Source: Francisella halioticida
GTDB taxonomy: Bacteria > Pseudomonadota > Gammaproteobacteria > Francisellales > Francisellaceae
Assembly: GCF_002211785.1 (NCBI RefSeq)
Contig: NZ_CP022132.1
Coordinates: 2,133,431 to 2,197,430, forward strand
Length of the DNA stretch: 64,000 nt
Direction of reading: 5' to 3'
Shown here: one piece after another, positions 9,263 to 18,879 of the stretch
How the letters are laid out: every line of letters begins with the position of its first letter
Numbering within the stretch: the first letter of the stretch is position 1
Notes under the pieces: generated by a model
Told to the model about the DNA's origin: nothing
The model's input: only the letters and a program-made list of their open reading frames with translations
Databases searched by the model: none
Translations under genes and position numbers: made by a program

Positions 9263-9838
9263 TTTTTTATCATGTCTTTTTCCTGATTTAGTAGGAGATA
9301 AAAATAAGATCTTTCTACTATGATCACAAGCAACTATATTTTTTCTAGTATGACTTTTCTTCTTACCTGAATATAGATTTCTTTGCTTTTTAGTATTCTT
9401 AGGTTTTTGAACTGGTCGCTCATCTCCATCGATAAAAATATCTTTAATATTTCCAAAGCCACTGTAAAACTCACTTAATCACTTAATTTTTCTTTTATGC
9501 AAAACATATGACTTACCTAATGCCTGTTCTAATATGGGTAATAGCTGCTTTACTGATTCATAACATTTGCTTATACTACGATTTGTTAATACCCTAAATA
9601 GGTCATATGTCGGATATACTTTTAAATAAATTAGTATGAAAATTAACTTTGCTTTGGTAGTTGGTAATTTACCTTCTTGTCCTCCTCCAATAGCTCGCTT
9701 TCTATCTTTCTTATTAGATTTAAATGATATTAATGCTTCTTCAAACATAGGTAGTAGATTATATATCAATGAGATGCTTTGTCCTGTTAAGGCCCTACAT
9801 ATTCTTTCATCTGTCAAAATTTTTTCTATGTCTAGCAT
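9263..9838 (-). pseudogene. IS5-like transposase, nonsense codon and 3' truncation
   Basis: The N-terminal 119 residues (9479-9838) carry an HTH_Tnp_4-type region (KLPTTKAKLIFILIYLKVYPTYDLF) that precedes the DDE domain in IS5-type elements. The frame is stopped by a TGA at 9479-9481, then continues as LSEFYSGFGNIKDIFIDGDERPVQ, KNTKKQRNLYSGKKKSH and ACDHSRKILFLSPTKSGKRHDKK, which is the first half of a DDE_Tnp_4 domain with the Asp of IDGDERP. IS-A copy 1 cuts it at 9262. Confidence 0.75.
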
Positions 9839-10159
9839 TAAGATATATAGTGCTTTTCTAGTATTTGTATATTTTAGCTGATTTCATGAATCTTTGACAA
9901 AAATATCTTTATTCAGAAACAGGTCTAATGATTTTTGGAACTAAAATACAAAAAATAGTGCGAAACTAATACAATAATATTATTGGTTTAAACCCACTAC
10001 AATTCTGACTGAGAATTACTGACAATATATTATATGAAGCCGAGGCACAGTGAAGATATAATGGAAAATCTAGAAACATACGGTCCCGAAGGATCGTGTT
10101 CTATCAGAGAGTCAAAAGCACGAAAGATGAGGTAAATCGGTAGTTTAAGTTTTAACTAT
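9839..10159 (+). other. Gap; possible 33-residue ORF in a GC-richer tail
   Basis: The first ~190 bases are AT-rich with no recognisable element. From 10034 the base composition rises, matching the glycosyltransferase that ends at 10160 on the other strand. An ATG at 10034 opens a 33-codon frame (MKPRHSEDIMENLETYGPEG...) to TAA at 10133-10135 with no clear ribosome site. It may be chance, or the end of the same imported DNA. Confidence 0.3.
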
Positions 10160-11746
10160 TTACATCCACGCGTGGTCTGTACCGACGCGGAATCGTGAGA
10201 AGAAAGGAAATTCAGCGAGTTCCAAATTGTCCCCTTGATCTTCAAGAGCCATGCACAAAAGAGTTAAAAGTACCGGACCTCTTTGCATCGTCACATCAAA
10301 TTTAGGTGAAGAGAGATTGATATTGTTAAATTTATCATAGGTGAACCCGGCGGGATTTTTGAAATCACGTTCTAGGAGATTACGAGTTTCATGCTGAGCT
10401 GTGAAACCAGGTAGGACGGATGGGATTTGTTGTCTTTGAACTCGTTCGAACGTGTCGCTGGCAGAGTTCAAAGAATGAACCATATTGAATCGTTCTTCGT
10501 TCGTTACATCCCACCCGTATTCTTCATCTGCCTTAGCGATTCGCCCGGCAGCGACATCGCGCCGAACGGTTTCACAGTCGTCATTGAACGTTTGAAGTTT
10601 GCGTTCCCACAGCTCTCCATTACGTTTTTCAAGGGGAGTGCGTGCTATGTCGCTCTGTACGTCGCGTAACTCTTCCTGGACCGCCGCGTTGTATTCCGCA
10701 CGGGTCTGGAATTTTCGACGAATAGGACTCAAGTCACTCCAAGATTCACCAGATATGTTGATTAATGGTGAGATGTCATAAATCATAAAGACCATGTAAT
10801 AAAGCAGGGCTTTATTACGCCGCAATGATGCGAAACAACTATTCCCGAACGATTTAGAGTTATATAGAGTGTTTCCCAGGATGTTACAGCGTTTAAGTCT
10901 GGCGTGTTGTACAGAATTATTCGGGGCAACGACACCGTTGTCACAGTCTTGATACATTCCGCCAAAGAGATATACTATCAAGATTCGATAGTAGTCACTA
11001 GCTATAGCATAATTTTGTTTGTTAGAAGTGGTTCTCACATCGAGATGTCGAAAGCGGTGGGCCATGTCTGAGTTAGTATTAATAGTGTGTCGAACACGTC
11101 TAATAATTTGGTCGGCTTTTTCAAAACGGGGCAGCTGTGCGTCAAACAAACGGTAGCCTTTAAAAAAGTTATAATCTTCTATCGAACTCAGATCAGGTAC
11201 TAGGTTAGATAGTTCTTCGTCAATTAATTTCAAGTCTATAATGTTTATGCACCCAACATCAGCTTGCGAGGGGTGCTCGATTAAATTCAGCCGACTCGTG
11301 GTATTTATTAATGGTTGCCGTATGGTGGCTTGAACTTTGTCCACCCACAAGATCACGGGCATGTCCGAGATAGTGGCGTAAAGTTGTAAATTTTTGAATA
11401 ACTGAGGATTGAAGTCGTAAATTGGTTTGCCGAGCCAGACAAAATGTATTAAATTGAGGAAGCCCGCTCGTTTCACACGAGGATCAGTAGACGGCAAGGT
11501 TAAGCAGGTTTTCCGATCCTGCGAGTATTTACAAAAGGTTTCAAATATACTACCAAGTCTGCCTTGAGCAAGAGCGGTTCGGTGTTTGACTGGGATCAGA
11601 TCAAGGTCACCTGTCAGCCAAGCACGTGCAGACTTAGCGGCTGCGAGTTTAGAGGCCTTACTGTGTCCGAAGACTGTACGGCGTTCAGATTCTCGAAGTT
11701 TGATATATTGATCCAGTCGTTTTAGTTGTTGTTGCAGAAGTAACAT
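10160..11746 (-). CDS. TcdA/TcdB-type (GT44) glycosyltransferase, candidate toxin or effector
   Basis: 528 residues. Residues ~140-265 show landmarks of the large clostridial-toxin glycosyltransferase fold: a conserved Trp in LIHFVWLGKPI, the stretch RFEKADQIIRRVRHT, then YAIASDYYRILIVYLFGGMY followed by QDCDNG. The DxD metal/nucleotide-sugar motif is D-C-D; toxins have GGxYLDVD at this place. There is no signal peptide or membrane segment, so it would be cytosolic or injected. The ATG at 11746 has AGGTG nine bases upstream. Base use is unlike the neighbours (one 60-base line I counted is 50 % GC), indicating recent transfer. No secretion or accessory gene is adjacent; IS remnants lie on both sides. 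Confidence 0.65.
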   Translation of the reverse strand: MLLLQQQLKRLDQYIKLRESERRTVFGHSKASKLAAAKSARAWLTGDLDLIPVKHRTALAQGRLGSIFETFCKYSQDRKTCLTLPSTDPRVKRAGFLNLIHFVWLGKPIYDFNPQLFKNLQLYATISDMPVILWVDKVQATIRQPLINTTSRLNLIEHPSQADVGCINIIDLKLIDEELSNLVPDLSSIEDYNFFKGYRLFDAQLPRFEKADQIIRRVRHTINTNSDMAHRFRHLDVRTTSNKQNYAIASDYYRILIVYLFGGMYQDCDNGVVAPNNSVQHARLKRCNILGNTLYNSKSFGNSCFASLRRNKALLYYMVFMIYDISPLINISGESWSDLSPIRRKFQTRAEYNAAVQEELRDVQSDIARTPLEKRNGELWERKLQTFNDDCETVRRDVAAGRIAKADEEYGWDVTNEERFNMVHSLNSASDTFERVQRQQIPSVLPGFTAQHETRNLLERDFKNPAGFTYDKFNNINLSSPKFDVTMQRGPVLLTLLCMALEDQGDNLELAEFPFFSRFRVGTDHAWM

Positions 11747-11797
11747 TCAGGTCACCTTTAAGTTTATTAGTTGATGAGAAGTTTGATCCAGTCGTTT
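11708..11797. repeat. 15-bp direct repeat around the glycosyltransferase start
   Basis: TTGATCCAGTCGTTT occurs at 11708-11722, inside the first codons of the glycosyltransferase (KRLDQ), and again at 11783-11797 upstream of its ATG. It may mark the joint between the imported gene and local DNA. Confidence 0.6.
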
Positions 11798-11925
11798 ATT
11801 CCATTTTTTAAGTATAGAGGATCACTCACTGATATAATGAGATTCTTTCTTTTTGCTTTAACATCATTAAAGCAAGAATTTAGCAATTTCTCATCAGTTA
11901 GAAGTGGCATTAATTCACATCTCAT
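11767..11925 (-). CDS. Small ORF or gene remnant, unknown
   Basis: 52 codons on the minus strand from ATG 11925: MRCELMPLLTDEKLLNSCFN, then DVKAKRKNLIISVSDPLYLK and NGINDWIKLLIN. Its AT-rich, Lys/Ile/Leu-rich make-up resembles local genes, unlike the glycosyltransferase just downstream. The frame continues upstream beyond a TAA (MESLTFKKIPNIIK*), so it may be the tail of a broken gene. No family recognised. Confidence 0.35.
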   Translation of the reverse strand: MRCELMPLLTDEKLLNSCFNDVKAKRKNLIISVSDPLYLKNGINDWIKLLIN

Positions 11926-12065
11926 GCGACATAAAATAAAAGTAAATAATTATTTAATGATATTAGGTATCTTTTTAAATGTCAAGGACTCCATCTGAAT
12001 TTTTGTAGGTATAGGAGTCAAGAAATGCAAATTGCGTTTGCGACCTGAATTATAGATAATTATAC

Positions 12066-13352
12066 TACCCCAATAAATTAAACAATATTTTCAATTATTT
12101 AGTTCCCATCTAAGCCGCCCGTTTTTCCAATAAGTTATCGTAATAAAATTCCATAGGTTTTTTATAATTGATAGACTCATGAAATCTTCTATTATTATAA
12201 AAATCTATATAATCATCCACATCGTTTCTTAGTTCAACAATGCCAGGATATTGATTTAAATAAAATCTCTCACATTTAGCACTTCTCCAAAATCTTTCGA
12301 TGCAAATGTTATCAGTTGCTCTACCTTTACCATCCATAGATATAGTAATTTTTTTATCCAATAATGTTTGGATATGAATGTTAGATGTGTACTGGCTACC
12401 TTGATCAGTGTTAAATATTTCTGGTACTCCATATTTATACAGAGCTTCATTTAAAACTTTCATAACTAAACTACTATCCATAGTGTTGGATATCTCCCAA
12501 CTTAGTACAGCCTTAGAGTACCAATCAATAATAGCTGCCATATAAACTGTGCCAGCATCAGTCTTAATATATGTAATATCTGTAGACCAAACTTGATTAG
12601 GTCTCAATATGCTTAAACCTTTTAGTTTGTAACTATAAATAGCATGCTCTTTGTTAGGTTCAGATAAGTTTAAGTTTGGTTTTTTCACCGCCAATATAGC
12701 TTTGATGCCTAACTCTTTACGATACTTTTGTACTGTGTTCTCACAGATGCTAAACCCATCTTCTATTAATTGCTTATGAGCTTTTATATAGCCGTAGCAG
12801 GGAATCTCCTCATGTATCTGTATAAGCTTTGCTTTTACTTCTTCTTTATGTTCGTTAACCACAGGCTTGTAATATAAACCAGCTCTAGAAACTTCTAATA
12901 AGAAACTTTGTTTTACAACAGATAATTTATGCTTAGGATCAATCATCGCTTTTCTATCAGATAATCCCAAGCTTACGAGCTTTCCCTCAAGAAATTCCTT
13001 CTCAATTGTTAGTTGTCCAACCTTCTTAGAATACTGATCTATCTTGGTTTGAAGCTTTGCATTGTCTTTTTTATATTGTGATACTGATTTGGATGGATCC
13101 ATTGCCAACTCAGCATTTTCTAAAAAGGCTGTTTTTCAATTATTTATGTTTTTGGGCGTAATATTATATTTTACTGATAACTGTGTGATTGTTTGATCTT
13201 TCCCCAATACTTCCAAGACAACTTTAGTCTTAAATTCAACGGTATATATTTTTCTCTTATTACTCATTTACATTTATCCTAAATTGCTCATTTATAGTTT
13301 AGCTACTTTAGGAACTAAATTCTCAAAATTGTTGTTAAAATTTCATGGGGTA
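12066..13352 (-). mobile_element. IS-C (IS3 family), single copy
   Basis: 1287 bp with imperfect ~40-bp inverted ends (TACCCCAATAAATTAAACAA left; TACCCCATGAAATTTTAACA inward from the right; both reach a shared ATTTAGTTCC). It encodes one fused OrfAB on the minus strand. It is related to but distinct from IS-B. No target duplication seen. Confidence 0.8.
12110..13267 (-). pseudogene. IS-C transposase, Trp-to-stop in OrfA part
   Basis: A fused OrfA-OrfB frame of 385 codons from ATG 13267. Codon 44 is TGA (13136-13138) in the phrase KNINN*KTAFLEN, where the homologous IS-B protein has NVHNWKQQFLSN, so a Trp codon has mutated. The rest is intact: coiled coil, HTH_21 (EIPCYGYIKAHKQL) and the DDE core with STDITYIK, FNTDQGSQY and ICIERFWRSAKCE. 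Translation from the internal ATG at 13108 would give a 332-residue protein lacking the DNA-binding domain. Confidence 0.8.
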
Positions 13353-13520
13353 TTATAAAATCCTTTGATTACTAATGTAATAAATAAATTACCAAAAATT
13401 AAAATATACTCTGCATCCTTAGATAACTATATAAAGATAGATAATACAAAAAATACATCTAATACTGGAGATGATATTCAGGGTAAAAGCTTTGTGAGTG
13501 TTTTTTTAGTTAATAAATAA
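13353..13520 (+). pseudogene. 3' fragment of an unidentified gene next to IS-C
   Basis: From about 13362 the plus strand reads NPLITNVINKLPKIKIYSAS then LDNYIKIDNTKNTSNTGDDI and QGKSFVSVFLVNK to TAA at 13518-13520, about 53 codons without a start. It looks like the C-terminus of a protein cut by IS-C. No family recognised. Confidence 0.4.
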
Positions 13521-13532
13521 TTTGAAAATAAA

Positions 13533-13910
13533 CTATACTTTTATTGCTCTTAGTTTTACTTTGAAATCAGAAGCATTATATATGGAATCGAAAATACCTT
13601 CCGATGTTATATCTGCTCTAATCTTTACTATAAAGCACAAGTCTTTAGCTCTTCTATTAAGTTTATGAAGAATACTAACTTTACTATTAACTTCTAGTAA
13701 CCTTATTTCATATCCTAATTTAAGCTCTAAATCTTGCCAAAGATCTTTGACCAGTTTTTTTATATTATTATTATATACTTTGTTAATAACATGACTAAGA
13801 TTAACTTCTTGTATTAAAGAATCTCCATACTCTGCTTTATAATGAGTTTTTATTATTGATAACAATTTTTTTACTTTATTATTCTCTTGAATTATACAAT
13901 ATCTGCGCAT
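13533..13910 (-). CDS. Hypothetical protein, divergent from the S24 repressor
   Basis: 125 residues, basic (many Lys/Arg), with no signal peptide or membrane segment. AGGAG stands six bases before the ATG at 13910, which supports a real gene. Text such as YKAEYGDSLIQEVNLSHVIN and VKDLWQDLELKLGYEIR suggests a mainly helical protein; I do not recognise the family. It is transcribed away from the phage-type repressor at 14153 across a 242-base regulatory gap, the usual place for a repressor-controlled gene. Confidence 0.55.
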   Translation of the reverse strand: MRRYCIIQENNKVKKLLSIIKTHYKAEYGDSLIQEVNLSHVINKVYNNNIKKLVKDLWQDLELKLGYEIRLLEVNSKVSILHKLNRRAKDLCFIVKIRADITSEGIFDSIYNASDFKVKLRAIKV

Positions 13911-14050
13911 AAGTAACTCCTCTTTTATAAATTACTCTTTAAGCCTAGAAAAATAAATTTATAAAAAGCTTTTGAATAATTTATGTTTGCTTTCTTTATT
14001 CTATTTAGTGCCTTATTTTTTCACCTTACATTTTAAAATATATCATATTT

Positions 14051-14064
14051 TTCACTAAAGTGAA
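14051..14064. promoter_or_regulatory. Dyad, candidate operator for the S24 repressor
   Basis: TTCACTAAAGTGAA: perfect 6-bp arms around AA, in the gap between the divergent 125-residue gene and the repressor gene. A half-site like CACTT follows at 14075. Phage-type S24 repressors bind such dyads; the link to this protein is inferred from position only. Confidence 0.45.
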
Positions 14065-14094
14065 GATAAAATACACTTATTTTTAATTATTTTA

Positions 14095-14123
14095 TTGATT
14101 GCTTTAAATAAAAATCTTATAAT
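14095..14123 (+). promoter_or_regulatory. Sigma-70-type promoter of the repressor gene
   Basis: TTGATT at 14095-14100 and a perfect TATAAT at 14118-14123 with a 17-base spacer. The predicted start near 14130 leaves a leader of about 23 bases before the ATG at 14153. Confidence 0.6.
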
Positions 14124-14152
14124 TATATAAAATCCAAAATGCGTTATAGTTT

Positions 14153-14788
14153 ATGTTTAAATATTCTAAAGATCTAAAACCTACTCTTAAAAAAATAGGA
14201 ATGAAGCAAAAAGAACTTGCCGAAATATTAGGTAAAAGTGAGAGAACTATTAAACATTGGGTCGCAGGTATTAACTCTCCAGCATATGATACACATTTAG
14301 AGGTAATGAAAATTTTAGACATAGACGAGTCAAGCACGACTAGTAGTATGTCTATTAGAGTACCCGTATTATCATATGTTCAAGCTGGGGAATTTACTCA
14401 ATCATCCTATGAAATAGACCCTATAAGGTATGTGAATTTACCATTTAACATGATACCTAAAAATGGTTTCTTATTAGAAGTTAAAGGTAGTAGCATGAAC
14501 TATGACTATAATGATAAACAAAAGCTTGATAAAAAATATGCCAAATATTCTCTAGAGGAGGGAGAAACTATTATTGTTGATCCTAATGATATAAATATAA
14601 TGAATCTAGTTGGAAAAGTTATAGTTGCTAAAAACTCTGATGGGGCTACTGTTAAGCTTGTATATATAGAAGATGGAAAACTATACCTAATGCCTCTTAA
14701 TTCAGATTTTCAAAATAATAATGAAATAAAACAACCTTCTGAAGCTGAAATTATTGGTAGAGTTATTAATGTATTTAGAAGTTTTTAA
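14153..14788 (+). CDS. CI/LexA-type repressor, HTH plus S24 peptidase domain
   Basis: 211 residues. An N-terminal Cro/CI helix-turn-helix (MKQKELAEILGKSERTIKHW, residues ~18-37) is followed by a linker and a LexA-type autopeptidase domain. The cleavage site is Ala-Gly in YVQAGEF (~residue 79), the nucleophile Ser lies in EVKGSSMNYD (~109) and the general-base Lys in GATVKLVY (~168). Such repressors hold a prophage or island silent and cut themselves when RecA is activated by DNA damage. All catalytic residues are present, so it may still respond to SOS. Only the divergent gene at 13533 is a nearby candidate target; the rest of any prophage is gone. Confidence 0.85.
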   Translation: MFKYSKDLKPTLKKIGMKQKELAEILGKSERTIKHWVAGINSPAYDTHLEVMKILDIDESSTTSSMSIRVPVLSYVQAGEFTQSSYEIDPIRYVNLPFNMIPKNGFLLEVKGSSMNYDYNDKQKLDKKYAKYSLEEGETIIVDPNDINIMNLVGKVIVAKNSDGATVKLVYIEDGKLYLMPLNSDFQNNNEIKQPSEAEIIGRVINVFRSF

Positions 14789-14812
14789 TTTTTAATAACC
14801 CAAGTTTTATTA

Positions 14813-15597
14813 TTAAATATTTTTAGCTAAAACAATAAGTGTTAATCCTAATAAATATGTTATAAACATTAAAATTATCAGCTTATTTGTACCTTTTGGG
14901 GCTTTGGCAAACTCTTTCCAAATAAATACCCTCCAAAAAGCGGCTACCATTGTTGCTCCCTGACCTAAGCCGTAAGAAATAGAAGGTCCAGCAATACCAG
15001 AAGCTATAAAATTCAAACAAGATCCTACGCCCCAAATTACTCCACCTAAAATACCTATAATATGTAACCAAGGGGTACCTTGTGAGAAGTAATCTTTAAA
15101 TTTAAGTTTTTTACCAGAAATAGGAAACTTAATCATCCAACCATTAATTACAAAATTTGATATAAAAATTCCCAATGCAAATATAAAACTAGCTGTATAA
15201 GGTGTCATCAAGCCAGCTTGAGGAGTAACAAAATTACTAGATATTTATTTTATAACTAAAGGGTAGAAAAAGCCCATTAGAATACCTGATATTATGGAAA
15301 CTATGAAGCCTTTTAGCATATTTTTGTTTTTATTATCGGAAATACGCTTATATATAATCGCATCAATAATAATTGCTGCAAGTACACTTAAGACTCCTAA
15401 AAAACAATACCATAGGTTGACCCAAAGGTGTTGCTATATAGTTTGTAATAACTCCTATAACCAAAGCTAAACCTATAGCTAAAGGAAATGCCACAGACAT
15501 CCCAGCTATATCAATAGCAGGAACAAGCAATATATTGGCTAAATTAAAAACTATTCCTCCCATAAAAGCGTAGAAAAGACTCTCTGGTGATGCTTGA
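14813..15597 (-). pseudogene. GRP/RhaT-type sugar transporter, truncated and frameshifted
   Basis: Membrane protein of the DMT/glucose-ribose porter type. The reading order is: 5' end cut by the IS21-like element at 15598; MGGIVFNLANILLVPAIDIA with further hydrophobic segments to about 15400; a frameshift in a T-run (FFRSLK should continue as FLGVLSVLAAIIID); a TAA after FFYPLVIK near 15240; then LMTPYTASFIFALGIFISNF to a stop at 14813 with four or five more segments. It has three lesions, so it is certainly non-functional. Confidence 0.75.
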
Positions 15598-15696
15598 TGT
15601 CAATAGGCATTGAAAATTGACCCCGATAGGCACCGAATTTTTGACCCCCTAGAGGACCTAAAATGACTGATTTTTAGTCAGTCAAAATCATCTGTT

Positions 15697-16408
15697 TTAT
15701 TTCCTATTTTTAAGTCTAAAACTATCATTGCCAGTTTCAATAATTTCATAGTTAAAAGTTAAACGATCTAGCATAGCTGAAGTCATCTTCTTATCACTAA
15801 AAATCTGTGTCCATTCTCCAAAAGATAAATTTGAAGTTATAATCAAAGATACATTTTCATGTAACTTACTCAGAAGGTGGAATAATAAAGCTCCTTCAGA
15901 CTTTGAGAAAGGTAAATAGCCCAATTCATCTAAAACAATCACATCCATTGATTTTAACTTTTCCGCAAGCTTTCCCGAGTTATTGTTTAACTTCTGCTGC
16001 TCTAATTGGTTAACCAAATCAACGATATTGTGAAATCTTGCTTTCCTACCTAATTTGACTATTTCTCTAGCAATGGCTATAGCTGTATGAGTCTTACCAG
16101 TGCCAGTAACCACCAACTAAAATAATGTTACGCTTACTATCTACCAAACCTGTGCTTTGTAAGCCTATAACAAGCTCTTTGTTGATTACACTCTTATCAA
16201 AATCAAATTCATCCAAAGATTTAGCTGTAGGGAACTTAGCCAATTTAATTTGATTATTAATTGATTTAACAGCTCTATAACTGACCTCTTTCTCAAGTTG
16301 CTCCTCTAACCACTTATAATATTGAGTATCATCCTTATCAATCTCTTTAAGACCATCTAAAACTGTACTTAGATGTAACTTTTTTAAATACTCTTGAAGT
16401 TCTATCAT
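15697..16408 (-). pseudogene. istB: IstB ATPase, frameshift inside Walker A
   Basis: The N-terminal part (MIELQEYLKKLHLSTVLDGL) reaches NIILVGG and then an extra T in ggtTactggcactgg puts the frame out, exactly in the P-loop. The second frame resumes as [13 protein letters not shown] and shows Walker [14 protein letters not shown] and the sensor region [12 protein letters not shown]. Total length ~237 codons is normal for an IS21 helper ATPase (DnaC-like). One base prevents its production. Confidence 0.85.
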
Positions 16409-16410
16409 AT

Positions 16411-17911
16411 TTATAGACCTCCTAATAATTGATTATAATTATTACAGTTAGCTATTGGTGGATTCTTAAGCTTTAGACTATCATCAACATCAACTATAGG
16501 TGCACCTTTCTCACATTTTAAACGTATTATTGAGTTTATAATATGCTGAGAATTTATAACATTACTACCAATATCTAAGTCACATGCTATTTCAACAGCC
16601 TCAATGCCATAATCTCTCAAAGATAATAGAACCTCAACAGCTTGCCTATCTCCACCGTTCTTAGACATCAGAAGATCTTTAACTTTTAAAATACTTTTAG
16701 GTAAAACCCAATCTTTAAAAGGTTCTCCATTTCTCAACGCTCCTGGCTTTCTTTCCAAAAGGTTTAGATAATGATATGGGTTAAGTATCCTTTTATTTCT
16801 ATCTAAACATATATCATGTGTAGCAATCTTGTTACCATTACAGAAAATTCTTATTTTGCTTGGATAAGCTCTAACATCTACAGATCTATTAGCATATTCA
16901 CAAGCGACACTATATCTATTACTATCGTAGCTAACCAAACAGGTCTTATCTACCTTGCGTGTAATTTCTTTATACCCATTAAAGGGGGAACTAAAGTCTC
17001 GCAATAAGCTTTTTTCTTGTCTAAACACATCATAAATAGTTTTATCTCTTATTTCTGTATGTTTGCGTTGTTTAGATATATCTAATACTCTTTGTTGTAA
17101 ATGTCTATTAAGCTCCTCCAATGTATCAAATTTCAACCTTGGCTTGAATAGCCAATCTCTGATATTATCAACTTGGTTTTCTACTTGTCCTTTTTCCCAT
17201 CCTGAAGCTGGGTTACATGCTGTGGGCTCTATAACATAATGCTTTAACATACATAAGAAGTTTTGATTGAACTTACGGTTGGATTTGCTCACAAACACTT
17301 TATCTACTGCTGTTTTCATATTATCATAGATACCTCTTTGAGTTACTCCACCAAAGAACTCAAAAGCCTTATCATGTGCATCAAACAGCATTTCTTGACT
17401 TTCTCTTAGGTATGCAATCACAAAAAACATCCTGCTATAAGACAATTTAAAATGAGCTAATTTTATTTTAGTTATCTTTACACCTAACTCTACAGTTTCT
17501 TCACTCCAATCAAATTGGTAAGCTTCATCAGGGTCAAAGTATAGTGGTATAAAGCTATCCTTTAGTTGAGCAGTGTGTTTTTCGTAGTATTTCTTAACAT
17601 ACCTTTCTTACAGAATCATAAGAGCCTGTATAGCCTAGAGCTTCTAACTGGTTATGATATTTACGAGTACTTCTCTGAGATTTCTTTTCTAGCTTCAAAT
17701 CATGTGCAAGCATTTCTTCAAGTATCTTGATATAGTCTTGTAACTTTGGGTAAAAAGTCACTTTACGTTGATATTGTTTAGGAATATACTCAACATCTTT
17801 TTCTCGGATAATTTTTCTGACTGTGTTCTTTGACACATTCAGGCTAGTACATATTTCACTTATTGAATTGCCTTCACGACGCATTACTAAAATGGCTGTT
17901 TTTTTATCCAT
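16411..17911 (-). pseudogene. istA: IstA transposase, one-base frameshift
   Basis: The start is the ATG at 17911 with AAGGTG six bases upstream. An N-terminal HTH (SISEICTSLNVSKNTVRKII) is followed by SYDSVRK and then a frameshift near 17605: removal of one A from agaaagg would give VRRYVKKYYEKH. The integrase core then runs through YFDPDEAYQFDWSEETVELG (first catalytic Asp), GVTQRGIYDNMKTAVDK (second) and NPASGWEKGQVENQV (Glu) to 16411. About 500 codons, normal for IstA. Confidence 0.85.
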
Positions 17912-18033
17912 TTTTATCACCTTAATTTAAGCCCTATATTTATAAAAAATGTAGGGTAGTTTACCACCTCAGGGGGGCATTTTTCTGTGCTTATTTGCCC
18001 CTAAAAGGGGGCATTTTTGCATGCTTATTCACA

Positions 18034-18879
18034 ATTAGAAAAACAGTTTTTGAAATAAGTGGAGGTATTGTCTGCTCTATTGGTATTAGTGAAGGTAAAC
18101 TTACAGCTAAATTCTGTTCTGGATTAAATAAAGGTAAAACTACAATAGTTCCACCTCATCAAATTAAAGACTATATTGCTAATCATGACTTAGCTAAAAT
18201 GTGTGGTATTGGACCAAGCCTTGTTAATTATCTAAATTCAAAAGGATACTATAAATGTGGTGATTTAGAACATGCTCCTAAAAATCTATTATCTAGTATT
18301 CGTGGAGATACTGGAGCTAGGCTACAATCAGCTTGCCTTGGTCATGATCCAGTACCAGTTAACACAAAATATCAAAAACCTAAATCTATTGGTCATAGTA
18401 AAGTATTACCTCCAAAGACAACAAATAGAAATCAGATAGAAGGAGTGCTACATCAATTAGCTCATCGATTAACTAGAAGACTAAGGTCACAAGATTTTGT
18501 TACTCCTCGAGTAGCTATATTCCTACAAGCACAAAGACACTGTATTAAAAAAGTATATAATTTTGAACATAACACTAGCTCAGATACAAATTTCAATAAG
18601 TCAATAATTGAACATTTAAAGCTATGGAAAGGTGAACCTTTATATAAAGTAGGTTTAGCATGCGATAAACTATATGATAAAGATAAAGGACAGATTGATA
18701 TGTTTGCAACATCAGATAGTAAATCAAGTAGGATTGATGCCGTTAAAGATGCTATTGCTAATAAATTTGGTAAAGATAAATGTAGATATGCAACTGAACT
18801 AAATGCTGATGATATGAACATGATTCCTGTTATCGCTTTTAATTTTGATGCTACAAGTAAAAATAAGAATAGTTTATAG
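18034..18879 (+). pseudogene. 5'-truncated copy of the Y-family polymerase gene
   Basis: Starts abruptly at the IS21 end (LIRKTVFEISGGIVCSIG...) and corresponds to the last ~280 residues of the complete gene at 30760-31998. It lacks the N-terminal palm with DMQAFFPSCE and the SIDECFMD motif, so it cannot be a polymerase. The first ~85 bases differ from the complete gene at about a dozen sites; from about 18121 the two are identical. The same tRNA-Arg and nuclease genes follow. Confidence 0.85.

Larger units (their letters stand above)
15598..18033 (-). mobile_element. IS21-like element, complete but with broken genes
   Basis: 2436 bp from TGTCAATAGGCATTGAAAAT (15598) to the matching inverted end ...ATGCTTATTCACA (18033). 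It has istA then istB on the minus strand, the IS21 order, with their ends three bases apart. It separates the broken sugar transporter from the broken umuC copy. A second copy reduced to its ends lies at 24668-25814. Confidence 0.85.

Noticed and set aside
10427..10781. Two plus-strand frames of 60-80 codons inside the glycosyltransferase gene
   Set aside because: Antisense to a 528-codon frame with clear family motifs; no ribosome sites.
11771..11998. 75-codon plus-strand frame upstream of the glycosyltransferase
   Set aside because: No ribosome site or family features; the minus strand at the same place gives a more gene-like frame.
18462..18821. 119-codon frame on the minus strand inside the polymerase fragment, repeated at 31581-31940
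   Set aside because: It is the antisense shadow of the umuC-like gene; its duplication follows from the exact repeat of that DNA.
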